Origin: Nocardiopsis potens DSM 45234
GTDB lineage: Bacteria; Actinomycetota; Actinomycetes; Streptosporangiales; Streptosporangiaceae
DNA: 64,000 nt
NCBI RefSeq assembly: GCF_000341105.1
Contig: NZ_ANBB01000008.1
Coordinates: 62,001 to 126,000 of the forward strand
Reading direction: 5' to 3'
Shown here one piece after another: positions 25,267 through 32,643 of this stretch. Positions within the stretch are counted from its first letter, which is position 1, and every line of letters starts with the position of its first letter. The notes under the pieces were generated by a model, which worked only from the letters and a program-made list of their open reading frames with translations, did no database searches and was not told where the DNA came from. Position numbers and translations under genes: made by a program.

Positions 25267-26246
25267 CACCGCGCCGTCCCGACGGGGTCGGCGGGGTGCT
25301 CCCCGGCGCCGTCGGCACGGATCCGGTGCCCGGTGTGGTGCAGGAACACCTCGTCCAGGGTGGGCCTGGTGACGGTGACGGCGTGCACCTGCACGTCCAG
25401 GGCCGCGCAGAGCCGCGGGACCAGGGCGGCGCCGTCCCCGCTGCGCACCAGCACCCCGCCGGCGGCCGGGGTCTCGGCCTCCACCCCCAGCCGGTCGCGG
25501 AGCGCCCGCGCGGCGGCCGGGTCGTCCCCCGTGCGTAGTTCGATCCGGTCGGCGCCGACGGCGGTCTTGAGGCCGGCGGGGGTGCCCTCGGCGACGATGC
25601 GGCCAGCGTCCATGATCGCGATCCGGTCGCACTCCTCGGCCTCTTCGAGGTAGTGCGTGGTGAGGAAGAGCGTGGTGTCCTCGCGTGCGCGCACCTCGCG
25701 CAGGTGCTCCCAGACCCCGGCCCGGGAGTTGGGGTCCAGGCCCACCGTGGGCTCGTCCAGGAAGAGCACCCGGGGGCGGTGCATCAGCCCGCGGGCGATC
25801 TCCAGCCGGCGCCGCATGCCGCCGGAGAAGGTGCGGACCAGTCCTCTGCCGCGGTCCGCCAACCCGACCAGGCCGAGCAGCTCGCGGGTGCGCGCGGCCG
25901 CGGCGGCGCCCGGCAGGGCGTACAGCTCGCCGTGGAAGCGCAGGTTCTCCTCGGCGGTGAGCTCTCCGTCCAGGGTGCTCTCCTGGAAGATCACCCCGAT
26001 GGACCGGCGCACCCGGGGCGCCGCGGCGACCGTGTCGTGCCCGGCGACCTCGATCCGCCCCCGGGTGGGGGCGGTCAGCGTGCACATCATCGCCACCGTG
26101 CTGGTCTTCCCGGCTCCGTTGGGGCCGAGGAAGCCGAACGCCTCGCCCTGGCGGACGTGGAGGTCGATGCCGCGGACCGCGGCGGTGCCGCCGCGGCCGC
26201 GGTAGGTCTTGTGCACGTCGACCGCCCGGATCGCCGCCTCGGTCAC
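25266..26246 (-). CDS. ABC transporter ATP-binding protein of the lanthipeptide exporter (CinT-like)
   Basis: 326 residues. Walker A GPNGAGKT (41-48), Q-loop VIFQEST near 88, signature FSGGMRRRLEIARG (140-153), Walker B/LDEPT at 163-167 and H-loop TTHYLEEAEECDRI are all present. The ~100-residue C-terminal extension is typical of DrrA/CcmA-like drug exporter ATPases. It starts at a GTG that overlaps the hydroxylase stop by four bases (GTGA) and is coupled to the permease downstream. No peptidase domain is present, so leader removal must be done by another protease. Confidence 0.93.
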   Translation of the reverse strand: MTEAAIRAVDVHKTYRGRGGTAAVRGIDLHVRQGEAFGFLGPNGAGKTSTVAMMCTLTAPTRGRIEVAGHDTVAAAPRVRRSIGVIFQESTLDGELTAEENLRFHGELYALPGAAAAARTRELLGLVGLADRGRGLVRTFSGGMRRRLEIARGLMHRPRVLFLDEPTVGLDPNSRAGVWEHLREVRAREDTTLFLTTHYLEEAEECDRIAIMDAGRIVAEGTPAGLKTAVGADRIELRTGDDPAAARALRDRLGVEAETPAAGGVLVRSGDGAALVPRLCAALDVQVHAVTVTRPTLDEVFLHHTGHRIRADGAGEHPADPVGTAR

Positions 26247-27154
26247 GCGCCCCGCCCGGCTGCCATGGCGAACCGCGCGGCCCAGTCGTCGGGCACGACG
26301 AACCCGAAGCTCCACCGGTCGCGCGGGGTGGGGTTGCCGATGCAGTGCCAGAACAGCCGCTCCGGCTCCTGCTCCACCCGGAAGAAGCGGACCAGTCCGG
26401 GCCGCTCGGGAAGGGTGACCAGTTCGCCGGTGCCGGGGGCCCGGTAGCGGAAGAACGACGTCGCTCCGGGGTCGTCGAACGGGGCGTCGAAGTCGATGAT
26501 GTACATCCGCCACCCGGGCTGGTTCTCGTTGGTGTGCCAGAGCCGGTAGGCGCCGGGCGGGTACCACATGCTGCCGGAGAACCGCACCTCCGAGCCGAAG
26601 GCCCGCTCGAGCGCGGCGAGGACGCCGGCCTTGGCGTCCAGGTAGTCGTCGTAGCCGGGGTGGTCGACGTGCTCGTCCAGGTTGACCAGGTGGAAGGCGC
26701 GGCGCTGGGCGTCCTGCTCGGGCAGCAGGGCCCGCCAGCGGGCGTACTCCGTGCCGGTGGGGGAGTACTCCATGGAGAGCCGGTCGTCCTCCCGGTGCCC
26801 GGCGCGGAACGCGTCGGCGTCCACCGACGGCGGCTTGATCTTCAGCCGGGGCAGCAGCCCGGCGACCTCCTCGAAGCCGGGCAGGTCGGCGATGGCGTAC
26901 TCGTGGTGCAGGAAGGAGGTCTCGGCGGGCGACGGGGCGGCGGTGGCCGAGGAGAGCGAGGACGGGACCGCGGCGCCCTCCTCGGGCCGGTAGACCGAGG
27001 AGGCGGTGATCAGGTCCTGCTCGTCGAAGACGTAGCCGTTGCGGTCGCCCAGCCGGACGATCTCCCGCAGGCCGGTCATGGTGCGCATCCGCCTCTGCAG
27101 CTCGGGCGAGGAGGAGGCGTCCTTGAGGAACTCCGTGCAGACGTCCACGGACAT
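26243..27154 (-). CDS. CinX-like aspartyl beta-hydroxylase with N-terminal Nif11-like domain
   Basis: 303 residues in two parts. Residues 1-56 (FLKDASSSPELQRRMRTM, then IVRLGDRNGYVFDEQDL) look like a Nif11 domain, better known as a RiPP leader. Residues 90-295 match the cupin-like oxygenase that hydroxylates Asp15 of cinnamycin: LWHTNENQPGWRMYII (H207) and RLFWHCIGNP (H270) would be the two iron-binding histidines. Beta-hydroxylation of Asp15 creates the group that binds PE and assists lysinoalanine formation. It lies 14 bp after the synthetase gene with an AAAGGAAA Shine-Dalgarno and overlaps the exporter ATPase start. Confidence 0.9.
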   Translation of the reverse strand: MSVDVCTEFLKDASSSPELQRRMRTMTGLREIVRLGDRNGYVFDEQDLITASSVYRPEEGAAVPSSLSSATAAPSPAETSFLHHEYAIADLPGFEEVAGLLPRLKIKPPSVDADAFRAGHREDDRLSMEYSPTGTEYARWRALLPEQDAQRRAFHLVNLDEHVDHPGYDDYLDAKAGVLAALERAFGSEVRFSGSMWYPPGAYRLWHTNENQPGWRMYIIDFDAPFDDPGATSFFRYRAPGTGELVTLPERPGLVRFFRVEQEPERLFWHCIGNPTPRDRWSFGFVVPDDWAARFAMAAGRGA

Positions 27155-27168
27155 GGGGAGGTTTCCTT

Positions 27169-30100
27169 TCAGTCGGCGGCCGCCGGCGTGGGCGGGTCGA
27201 GCAGCAGTACGGAGGGGGTGGAGGCGGGGTCGGCCAGGCGGAGGAAGTGCATGCCGAGCCCGGACAGGCCCAGCATCAGGCCGGGGAAGAAGTCGCCTCC
27301 GGAGGTCTCCAGCGCGTCGATGCCGCGCCAGAGGTCGTGCGCGTGCAGCTCGGCTTCGAGCCGGAACGCGGGCTCGCCGCGCACTTCGCCGAAGCGGAGC
27401 GGGAGTTCGGCGTTGCCGGCCCGGCCGTGGCAGAGCGAGTCGTTGTTGAGCCGGGGGAAGTTGCGCAGCGTCGCGGTGAGCGCCCGCTCGGCGTCGACCA
27501 GCACGTCGGTCTCCTCGGCGCCGGAGCCGTCCAGCAGCCGCCAGGCGGCGAGCCGGCTCAGCCCGATCCCGGCCGAGCCGTTGCACCAGGCGTTGGCGTA
27601 GTGCCGGCCGGCGCTCACCCGCTTCGCCGGGATCTCGCGCAGGTCGTACCAGTCCTGCTCGGCGCGGTCGTAGTGACGGGACTCGTAGCCGAAGGCGCGC
27701 AGCCCGGCGTCGACGTACTCCTCGCGGCCGGTGCGGGTGCCGAGGGCGACCAGCGCCCAGCCGATCCCGCCGGCGCCGTGCGCGAACCCGGTGAGCGCGG
27801 GCCCGGCGGAGCCGTCGGTCAGCGGCCAGCTCAGCACGTCGCCGTCGGGCTCGGCCCGGGCGAGCAGGTGGTCGCCGCAGAGCCGGGCGATGTCGGCGCC
27901 GTCGCCTCCGGCGGCGTCGGCCAGGGCGAGCAGCACCGGGACCGCCCCGGCCGCGCCGCCGAACACGTCGCACTCGGCGTCGCCGGAGAGCAGGCCGGGG
28001 ATCCGGGAGGCGAGCCGCCGGGCGGTGTCCAGCAGCCCGGGGTCGCCCCAGAGCCGGTACAGGTGGACCAGGGTGTAGACGGCGCCGGAGATCCCGGTGA
28101 ACGCGCCGATCCGGGTGGTGTCGCAGGCGGCCACGGCGTGGTCGACGGCGCGTTCGGCGGCGGCGCGGAAGGCGGGGTCGGGGGCGGCCCGGTCGAGGTA
28201 GGCCAGGAACAGCGCGATTCCGGCGCTGCCCAGGTACAGGTCGCCTTCGACGGGGGCCTCGAGCCGGCCCGCGGCGGTGGTGTGCTCCGCTCGCCACGGG
28301 GAGGCCGCGCCCGGGTCGGCCTGCGCCCGGCAGAGCCAGCGGCCCAGCCGCACCGCGTACTCCAGGTGGGCGGCGGCGGTCTCGGGGGCGCCGCCGCCGG
28401 ACAGGGCCGCCCTGATGTAGCTCTCCTGGCGGTCCCGGTTGCGCGGGGAGAGCGCCCGGATCCGCCGGGCGGCCTGTTCGACCGGTGAGGCCGCGGCGCG
28501 GAGCCCGGTGCCGGCGCGGTGGTCGCAGACGAAGCGGCGGCCGTCGACGGGCACGGTGACCACCGGGACGTCCATCCGCCACAGCGCGGCGGGTTCGTGC
28601 TCGGCGAGCGCCGAGTCGCCGTCCCAGGCCCGGGGGGAGGCGCGCAGCCCTTCGAAGAGCGCGTCCACCTCCAGCGGGTCGGCGAGCGCCCGAGGGTGCT
28701 GGGCGGCCTGGATGAGCTGCGCGAACACCTGGGTCGAGCGGTTGATGAAGCGGATGTCGCCGTCGGCGAAGCAGGCGGCGACGGCCCCGGCGGAGGTCTC
28801 GGGGTCGCGCCGGAACCACTCGTAGACCCGGTGGAAGCCGTCGGTGATCGCACCGGCGAAGTCCTGCGGCCGGAGCAGCTCCTCGCCGAGGAAGACCCGG
28901 TTGGCCGCGCGGGGCTCGACCCGCACTCCGGAGCGGTGCGCGACCTTCGGGCCGAAGCCGCCCTCCTCCACCTGCGGCACCGGGGTGGGCATCTCGTAGG
29001 CCTCGCCGCCGGAGTAGCCGCTGATCCGGAGTTCGTCCGGGCCGCCCTGCTCGTCTCGCGGCCACTCCAGCAGGCCGGTGGAGAAGACCGAGTCGAGCAG
29101 GGTGCCCATCGGGGCGTCGGCGCCGGGCGGTGCGGCGGCCAGGATGGTCTCGCAGTCGCAGATGTGCGCGTGGCCGTCGGCCACGATGACGTTCTCGAAG
29201 TGCAGGTCGCCGCCGCCCAGCACGTAGAAGGCGGCGAGGTGGCCGCCGAGCTCCCGGTAGACGGCCTCGGCCGCGGGCAGCGAGTCGACGCGGTTCCGGC
29301 CGGAGGGGATGAACTCCTCGTAGCCGTGGCCGGAGCGGGGCAGCACCGCCCGGGTGGCGAAGTCGAGGACCCCGTCGCCGCGCAGCCGGCGGAGCAGGGC
29401 CTGCGACCCGGCCTCGGCGTCGACGCTGCGCGGCTTGTAGACGAAGCGGGCGGTGCGGCCGCCGTCGACCGCGGCCTCGACGAAGGCGACGGTGCGCGCC
29501 CCGGCGTGGTGGTCGGAGCGGCCCGGCTCGACCGAGAGGTACTCCTCGACGGCGGGGGCGCCCAGAAGGGTGCGGGCGATCCGGTCGGCGTCGCGGGCCA
29601 GCCGGAGCACGAGCTCTTCGGCGGCCTCCGCCAGCATCCGGGTGTTCTCGGCCAGCCACCGGCCCAGCACCGGGAAGTCCCGGTAGAAGTCGTGGTGCGC
29701 GGCGGCGTCGGCGAAGCGCGCGTCCAGGTGGCCGGCGTAGTCGCCGCCGGGGGCGCCGCCGGCCAGGTGGACCTCGGTGTCGGCCTGCACGGTCCAGGCC
29801 AGGGCCAGGGAGAAGCGGTCCAGCAGGTGGGCCTCGAAGTCCTCGGCGATGCGGTCGGCGAAGCCCGGGGCCCCGGGGGTCTCCCGGGCCCGGCGCAGGG
29901 CCGCGCGCACCCTGCCGCCGAGTTCGAGGAGGAACGGCTCGCAGGCCGCGGCCGAGCGGCCGTAGTAGACGTCGTCCCGGCGCCAGGGGGCGGAGGCGGA
30001 GCGGGGGCGGGCGCGGTCGAGTCCTTCGAGCGCGGCCCGGTAGGCGGGGAGCCAGGAGGAGTGGGTCCGGTCGACGGCGGTGCGGGCGGCGCCGCCGAGC

Positions 30101-30321
30101 GCGGCGGTGTCGGCGGTGGCGCCGTGGTAGCGGAGCAGCGCGGCGGCGAGGCCGTCCCGGTCGAGGCCGGGGCGCTCCAGGCGGTCGGCGGCCCGGGAGG
30201 TCCGCCAGGCGGTGAGCGGGTCGGGGGCGGTGCCGGGCGTCGGGACCAGCTCGGCGAGGGCGAGCCTCTCGTCGAGGCCGGCGGCGCGGACGGCGATGTC
30301 GAGGGGGAAGTCGGGGTGCAT
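27169..30321 (-). CDS. LanM class II lanthipeptide synthetase (CinM-like)
   Basis: 1050 residues, slightly shorter than typical LanM. The N-terminal two-thirds is the dehydratase (DUF4135): FVYKPRSVDAEAG and the kinase-like loop GGGDLHFENVIVADGHAHICDCET phosphorylate and eliminate Ser/Thr. The C-terminal third is the LanC-like cyclase: HGAGGIGWAL, AWCNGSAGIGLSRL (Cys about 912) and SLCHGRAGNAEL (Cys-His about 964) give the three zinc ligands. It converts Ser/Thr of the precursor to dehydro residues and closes lanthionine and methyllanthionine rings. It is 142 bp downstream of the precursor gene, after a strong hairpin. Confidence 0.97.
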   Translation of the reverse strand: MHPDFPLDIAVRAAGLDERLALAELVPTPGTAPDPLTAWRTSRAADRLERPGLDRDGLAAALLRYHGATADTAALGGAARTAVDRTHSSWLPAYRAALEGLDRARPRSASAPWRRDDVYYGRSAAACEPFLLELGGRVRAALRRARETPGAPGFADRIAEDFEAHLLDRFSLALAWTVQADTEVHLAGGAPGGDYAGHLDARFADAAAHHDFYRDFPVLGRWLAENTRMLAEAAEELVLRLARDADRIARTLLGAPAVEEYLSVEPGRSDHHAGARTVAFVEAAVDGGRTARFVYKPRSVDAEAGSQALLRRLRGDGVLDFATRAVLPRSGHGYEEFIPSGRNRVDSLPAAEAVYRELGGHLAAFYVLGGGDLHFENVIVADGHAHICDCETILAAAPPGADAPMGTLLDSVFSTGLLEWPRDEQGGPDELRISGYSGGEAYEMPTPVPQVEEGGFGPKVAHRSGVRVEPRAANRVFLGEELLRPQDFAGAITDGFHRVYEWFRRDPETSAGAVAACFADGDIRFINRSTQVFAQLIQAAQHPRALADPLEVDALFEGLRASPRAWDGDSALAEHEPAALWRMDVPVVTVPVDGRRFVCDHRAGTGLRAAASPVEQAARRIRALSPRNRDRQESYIRAALSGGGAPETAAAHLEYAVRLGRWLCRAQADPGAASPWRAEHTTAAGRLEAPVEGDLYLGSAGIALFLAYLDRAAPDPAFRAAAERAVDHAVAACDTTRIGAFTGISGAVYTLVHLYRLWGDPGLLDTARRLASRIPGLLSGDAECDVFGGAAGAVPVLLALADAAGGDGADIARLCGDHLLARAEPDGDVLSWPLTDGSAGPALTGFAHGAGGIGWALVALGTRTGREEYVDAGLRAFGYESRHYDRAEQDWYDLREIPAKRVSAGRHYANAWCNGSAGIGLSRLAAWRLLDGSGAEETDVLVDAERALTATLRNFPRLNNDSLCHGRAGNAELPLRFGEVRGEPAFRLEAELHAHDLWRGIDALETSGGDFFPGLMLGLSGLGMHFLRLADPASTPSVLLLDPPTPAAAD

Positions 30322-30418
30322 GGTCTCCGGTTTCCCGGTTCGGGTGCGGTGCGGAGGGGGCGCACCCGGCCCGGCGGTGCGGGCGGGGTGCGCGGAAGGC
30401 TGCCGGTCCGCCGGCGGG

Positions 30419-30444
30419 GTCCCGGCCGCGGAGGCGGCCGGGAC
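30419..30444 (-). terminator. Stem-loop between precursor and synthetase genes (probable attenuator)
   Basis: An 11-bp perfect stem (GTCCCGGCCGC/GCGGCCGGGAC) with a four-base loop begins 20 bp after the precursor stop. There is no U-tract, so it is likely a partial terminator or mRNA-stabilising element that keeps precursor mRNA in excess over synthetase mRNA, as in many lanthipeptide operons. Confidence 0.6.
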
Positions 30445-30463
30445 GGTCGCGCCGGAGCCCGGG

Positions 30464-30706
30464 TCAGGGCTTGGTGGAGCCGTCGCAGGCGATGGTGAAC
30501 GGCCCCCAGCTGCAGCTGGTCCGGCAGGCGACCGTCTCCATCGCGCCCTGGCCCCTGGTCCAGAACTCGAGGGAGGCGGTGTCGGGCTGCTCGACGGAGC
30601 TGGGCACGGAGTCGGCCGAGATGCCGAAGAGGGACGGGTCCGCCAGCAGGATGCGACGGAACTCCGCGTCGGCGGCGGCCTGCCGCAGGATGGTGGACTG
30701 GGTCAT
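30464..30706 (-). CDS. Cinnamycin/duramycin-type lanthipeptide precursor (LanA)
   Basis: 80 residues, preceded by a near-perfect Shine-Dalgarno (AGGAGG). The leader (1-60) contains AADAEFRRILLADPSLFG and TASLEFWT, closely similar to the cinnamycin leader, and ends METVA. The core is CRTSCSWGPFTIACDGSTKP; cinnamycin is CRQSCSFGPFTFVCDGNTK. Ring residues Cys1, Ser4, Cys5, Ser6, Thr11, Cys14, Asp15, Thr18 and Lys19 are all conserved, so three thioether bridges, a Ser6-Lys19 lysinoalanine and hydroxy-Asp15 are expected. Differences are Thr3, Trp7, Ile12, Ala13, Ser17 and an added Pro20. The signal-peptidase-like site is TVA rather than the AFA of cinnamycin. Confidence 0.97.
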   Translation of the reverse strand: MTQSTILRQAAADAEFRRILLADPSLFGISADSVPSSVEQPDTASLEFWTRGQGAMETVACRTSCSWGPFTIACDGSTKP

Positions 30707-30758
30707 GGGGAACCTCCTAGAGACAGTGGTGCGGACACCGGTGCCATGGGTTGATGCA

Positions 30759-30797
30759 CCCCGCCGGAGCGGGGTCCTCCGCCCGGGACGGGCGGAG
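30759..30797 (-). promoter_or_regulatory. Two stem-loops upstream of the precursor gene
   Basis: CCCCGC-CGGA-GCGGGG (30759-30774) and CTCCGCCCG-GGA-CGGGCGGAG (30777-30797) lie in the 274-bp interval between the DurN-like gene and the precursor. They may form an intra-operon terminator/processing site or protect the abundant precursor mRNA's 5' end; no clear separate promoter is visible. Confidence 0.4.
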
Positions 30798-30980
30798 AGC
30801 TCCTGTTTCATCGGCCGCCGAGCGGCCTCCGCAGGGGGTCGGTCCGAAGAGTGGGGGCCGGAGGGGGCTCCGGCGCCCGTCGGGCTGTTCCCGGGTTCGT
30901 GCGGCCCGCCGCCGGGCGGGCCGGGTCTACGGGCGGTCATGGGGAGACGGTGCGCCCCGCCGCTCCGGGAGCGGGGCCGG

Positions 30981-31349
30981 TCACCGGCTCTCCGGGTCGT
31001 CCAGGGCGATGCTCAGGCGCGCTCCGATGGCCCGTTCCACTTCGTCGAGTTCGCGCATCGCCGCGGACATGTTGTCGCTGTCGCTCTGCCAGTCGACCAG
31101 GGCCTTCTCCTCCGGGGTGAGGGAGTCGGAGAGCCAGACGGACTCCAGCCACCCTTTGAGGCTGTGCGGGTGGAGGTCGGTGACGGGAGGCGTCCGGGCC
31201 AGGAGGGGCTCGCCGGGGAGGTCGAGTGCGGCTCGGAGGACTTCGCGCAGCCTTCCGTCGTTCGGGAGAAGTGAGCAGACGACCATGAGTTGCTGGATCC
31301 GGCGAATTACCTCGACGCCCTCATAAAGGGTCGGTTCCTTTGCTGGCAT
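30981..31349 (-). CDS. DurN/Cinorf7-like lysinoalanine-forming protein
   Basis: 122 residues, close to the ~120 of DurN/Cinorf7. The protein is helical and acidic: EPTLYEGVEVIRRIQQLMVVC, GRLREVLRAALDLPGEPLLARTPPVTDLHPHSLKGWLESVWL, then a C-terminal helix MSAAMRELDEVERAIGARL. In duramycin, DurN binds the hydroxylated peptide and promotes addition of Lys19 to the dehydroalanine from Ser6. Position directly upstream of the precursor is the same as in the cinnamycin cluster. Start ATG 31349 has AAAGGCGGA in front. Assignment rests on length, position and pattern rather than on a catalytic signature. Confidence 0.85.
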   Translation of the reverse strand: MPAKEPTLYEGVEVIRRIQQLMVVCSLLPNDGRLREVLRAALDLPGEPLLARTPPVTDLHPHSLKGWLESVWLSDSLTPEEKALVDWQSDSDNMSAAMRELDEVERAIGARLSIALDDPESR

Positions 31350-31857
31350 GTCCGCCTTTCTCGCCCCGCCCGCTCGGCGGGGCATGATCTTTTCCGATTT
31401 CCGCCCCTGAGGTCGCCGGGCACTACGTTAGAACACACTCACTTTCAGTGACCTTTCTCTTTCATTTCTCGCAGGTCCGAGCGGGTGGCCCCCGGCCATT
31501 TCACCCCACCGGACCGCCGGCGGCCGCGACCCCCGCCGCCCCCGATTCCGGACAACCCTCCTCCACCTCGGGCAAGCCTCGCGAACCCCTGCATAGTCGG
31601 CGACCCGACGGTTCCGGAGGGCGGATCCGGGAACCGCCCCGTTTTCTCCGACCGCGCATTCTCGACTTTTTCGACTTTCGGCCGATCGATCCCACGGAGA
31701 GTCGCGAAGAGTAAACTGAAAGTCGCCGACGGGCGCGTGTACCCGGACGGCGATATCCCTCGAATCCTCCGAAACCCCGCACCGATTCTGCCGATTCCCC
31801 CGCCTCACCACTCCGTTCCGGGCCGCACCGCCCCCGGAACGGAAAAAGGGAGAAGCC
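31350..31857. other. Divergent regulatory region of the lanthipeptide cluster
   Basis: 508 bp without a gene, noticeably lower in G+C than its surroundings, separating the biosynthetic operon (-) from the SARP gene (+). It includes the ACTGAAAGT pair, TCGACTT direct repeats at 31662 and 31671, and CCCCGCC-GAGC-GGCGGGG-like stem near 31.37 kb. Frames through it have no domain resemblance. Confidence 0.6.
31425..31451 (-). promoter_or_regulatory. Candidate activated promoter of the lanthipeptide operon
   Basis: On the minus strand, TCACT-GAA-AGTGA (31439-31451) lies in the -35 region, followed by the -10-like TAACGT (31425-31430), 76 bp before the DurN-like start. The core nonamer ACTGAAAGT is repeated at 31715-31723 in the direction of the divergent SARP gene. 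An activator site at -35 is what a SARP-controlled promoter should have; binding is inferred. Confidence 0.45.
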
Positions 31858-32643
31858 ATGCATGCCAAACCGGTCTTCCGGATTCTCGGCCCGCTGGAGG
31901 CCCAGGCGGACTCCCACCCGCTGCCCCTCCCCGGAGGGAAGCAGCGCGCCCTGCTCGGCGTCCTGCTGGCCAACCCGCACAGAGCGCTGCCCGCCGACGA
32001 GCTGGCCTCCCTCATCTGGAACGGGGACGGCCCGGACAACCCGAGGGCGACGCTCTACACCCACCTCACCCGGCTGCGGCAGTCGCTGCGCCGGTGCGGG
32101 GCCGGCGCGGCCGGGATCGTCCGCGGCTCCGGCGGCGGCTACTCCATCGCGCTCGTGGCCGACCAGCTCGACCTGCTGGTCTTCCGGGACAAGGCGGAGC
32201 GGGCCCGGCGCGTGCTGGACGGCGGCGACCTGGAGTCCGGTGCCGCCTGGCTGCGCGAGGCGCTCTCGCTGTGGCGCGGCCCGGTCCTGCCCGGCCTCGG
32301 CTCCGACCGGTTCCGCAGCGCCGTCGCCGGGCGGATCGAGGAGGAGCGCATCCGCGCCCTGGACCGCTACAACGAGGCGGCCCTGGCCCTGGGGCGCCAC
32401 GGCGACCTGGTCGCCGAGCTGCGCTCGCTGACCCGCGAATACCCCTACCACGAGAGGTTCTGGCAGCATCTGGTGCTGGCCCTGTACCGCAGCGGCCGCC
32501 GGGTGGAGGCGCTGGACGCCTACCGGGAGGTGGCCACCCGGCTCCGCACCGACATGGGCATGGACCCCAGCCCCGAACTCGAAGAGCTGCACATGACGAT
32601 CCTGCGCGGGACCCCCTCCGAGGCCGCGGGCCGCATCCGGTGA
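31858..32643 (+). CDS. SARP transcriptional activator (CinR1-like)
   Basis: 261 residues: an N-terminal OmpR-type winged helix (FRILGPLEAQ, KQRALLGVLLANPHRALPADELASLIWNGD, LYTHLTRLRQSL) and a bacterial transcriptional activation domain (DQLDLLVFRDKAERAR to EELHMTILRG). Length is that of small SARPs such as CinR1/KyaR1, which switch on cinnamycin-family operons. Shine-Dalgarno AGGGAGAAG precedes ATG 31858. It is divergent from the biosynthetic genes and its stop overlaps the DedA start by four bases (GTGA). Confidence 0.93.
   Translation: MHAKPVFRILGPLEAQADSHPLPLPGGKQRALLGVLLANPHRALPADELASLIWNGDGPDNPRATLYTHLTRLRQSLRRCGAGAAGIVRGSGGGYSIALVADQLDLLVFRDKAERARRVLDGGDLESGAAWLREALSLWRGPVLPGLGSDRFRSAVAGRIEEERIRALDRYNEAALALGRHGDLVAELRSLTREYPYHERFWQHLVLALYRSGRRVEALDAYREVATRLRTDMGMDPSPELEELHMTILRGTPSEAAGRIR

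Noticed and set aside
30707-30940. Longer start for the lanthipeptide precursor, adding 78 residues
   Set aside because: The extra N-terminus has no resemblance to class II leaders, passes through two strong hairpins, and lacks a Shine-Dalgarno, whereas ATG 30706 has AGGAGG and gives an 80-residue protein matching the cinnamycin precursor.
31485-31857. Plus-strand frames upstream of the SARP as a second precursor peptide
   Set aside because: They are Pro/Arg-rich, lack cysteines in a lanthipeptide-like pattern and a Shine-Dalgarno; the region looks regulatory.
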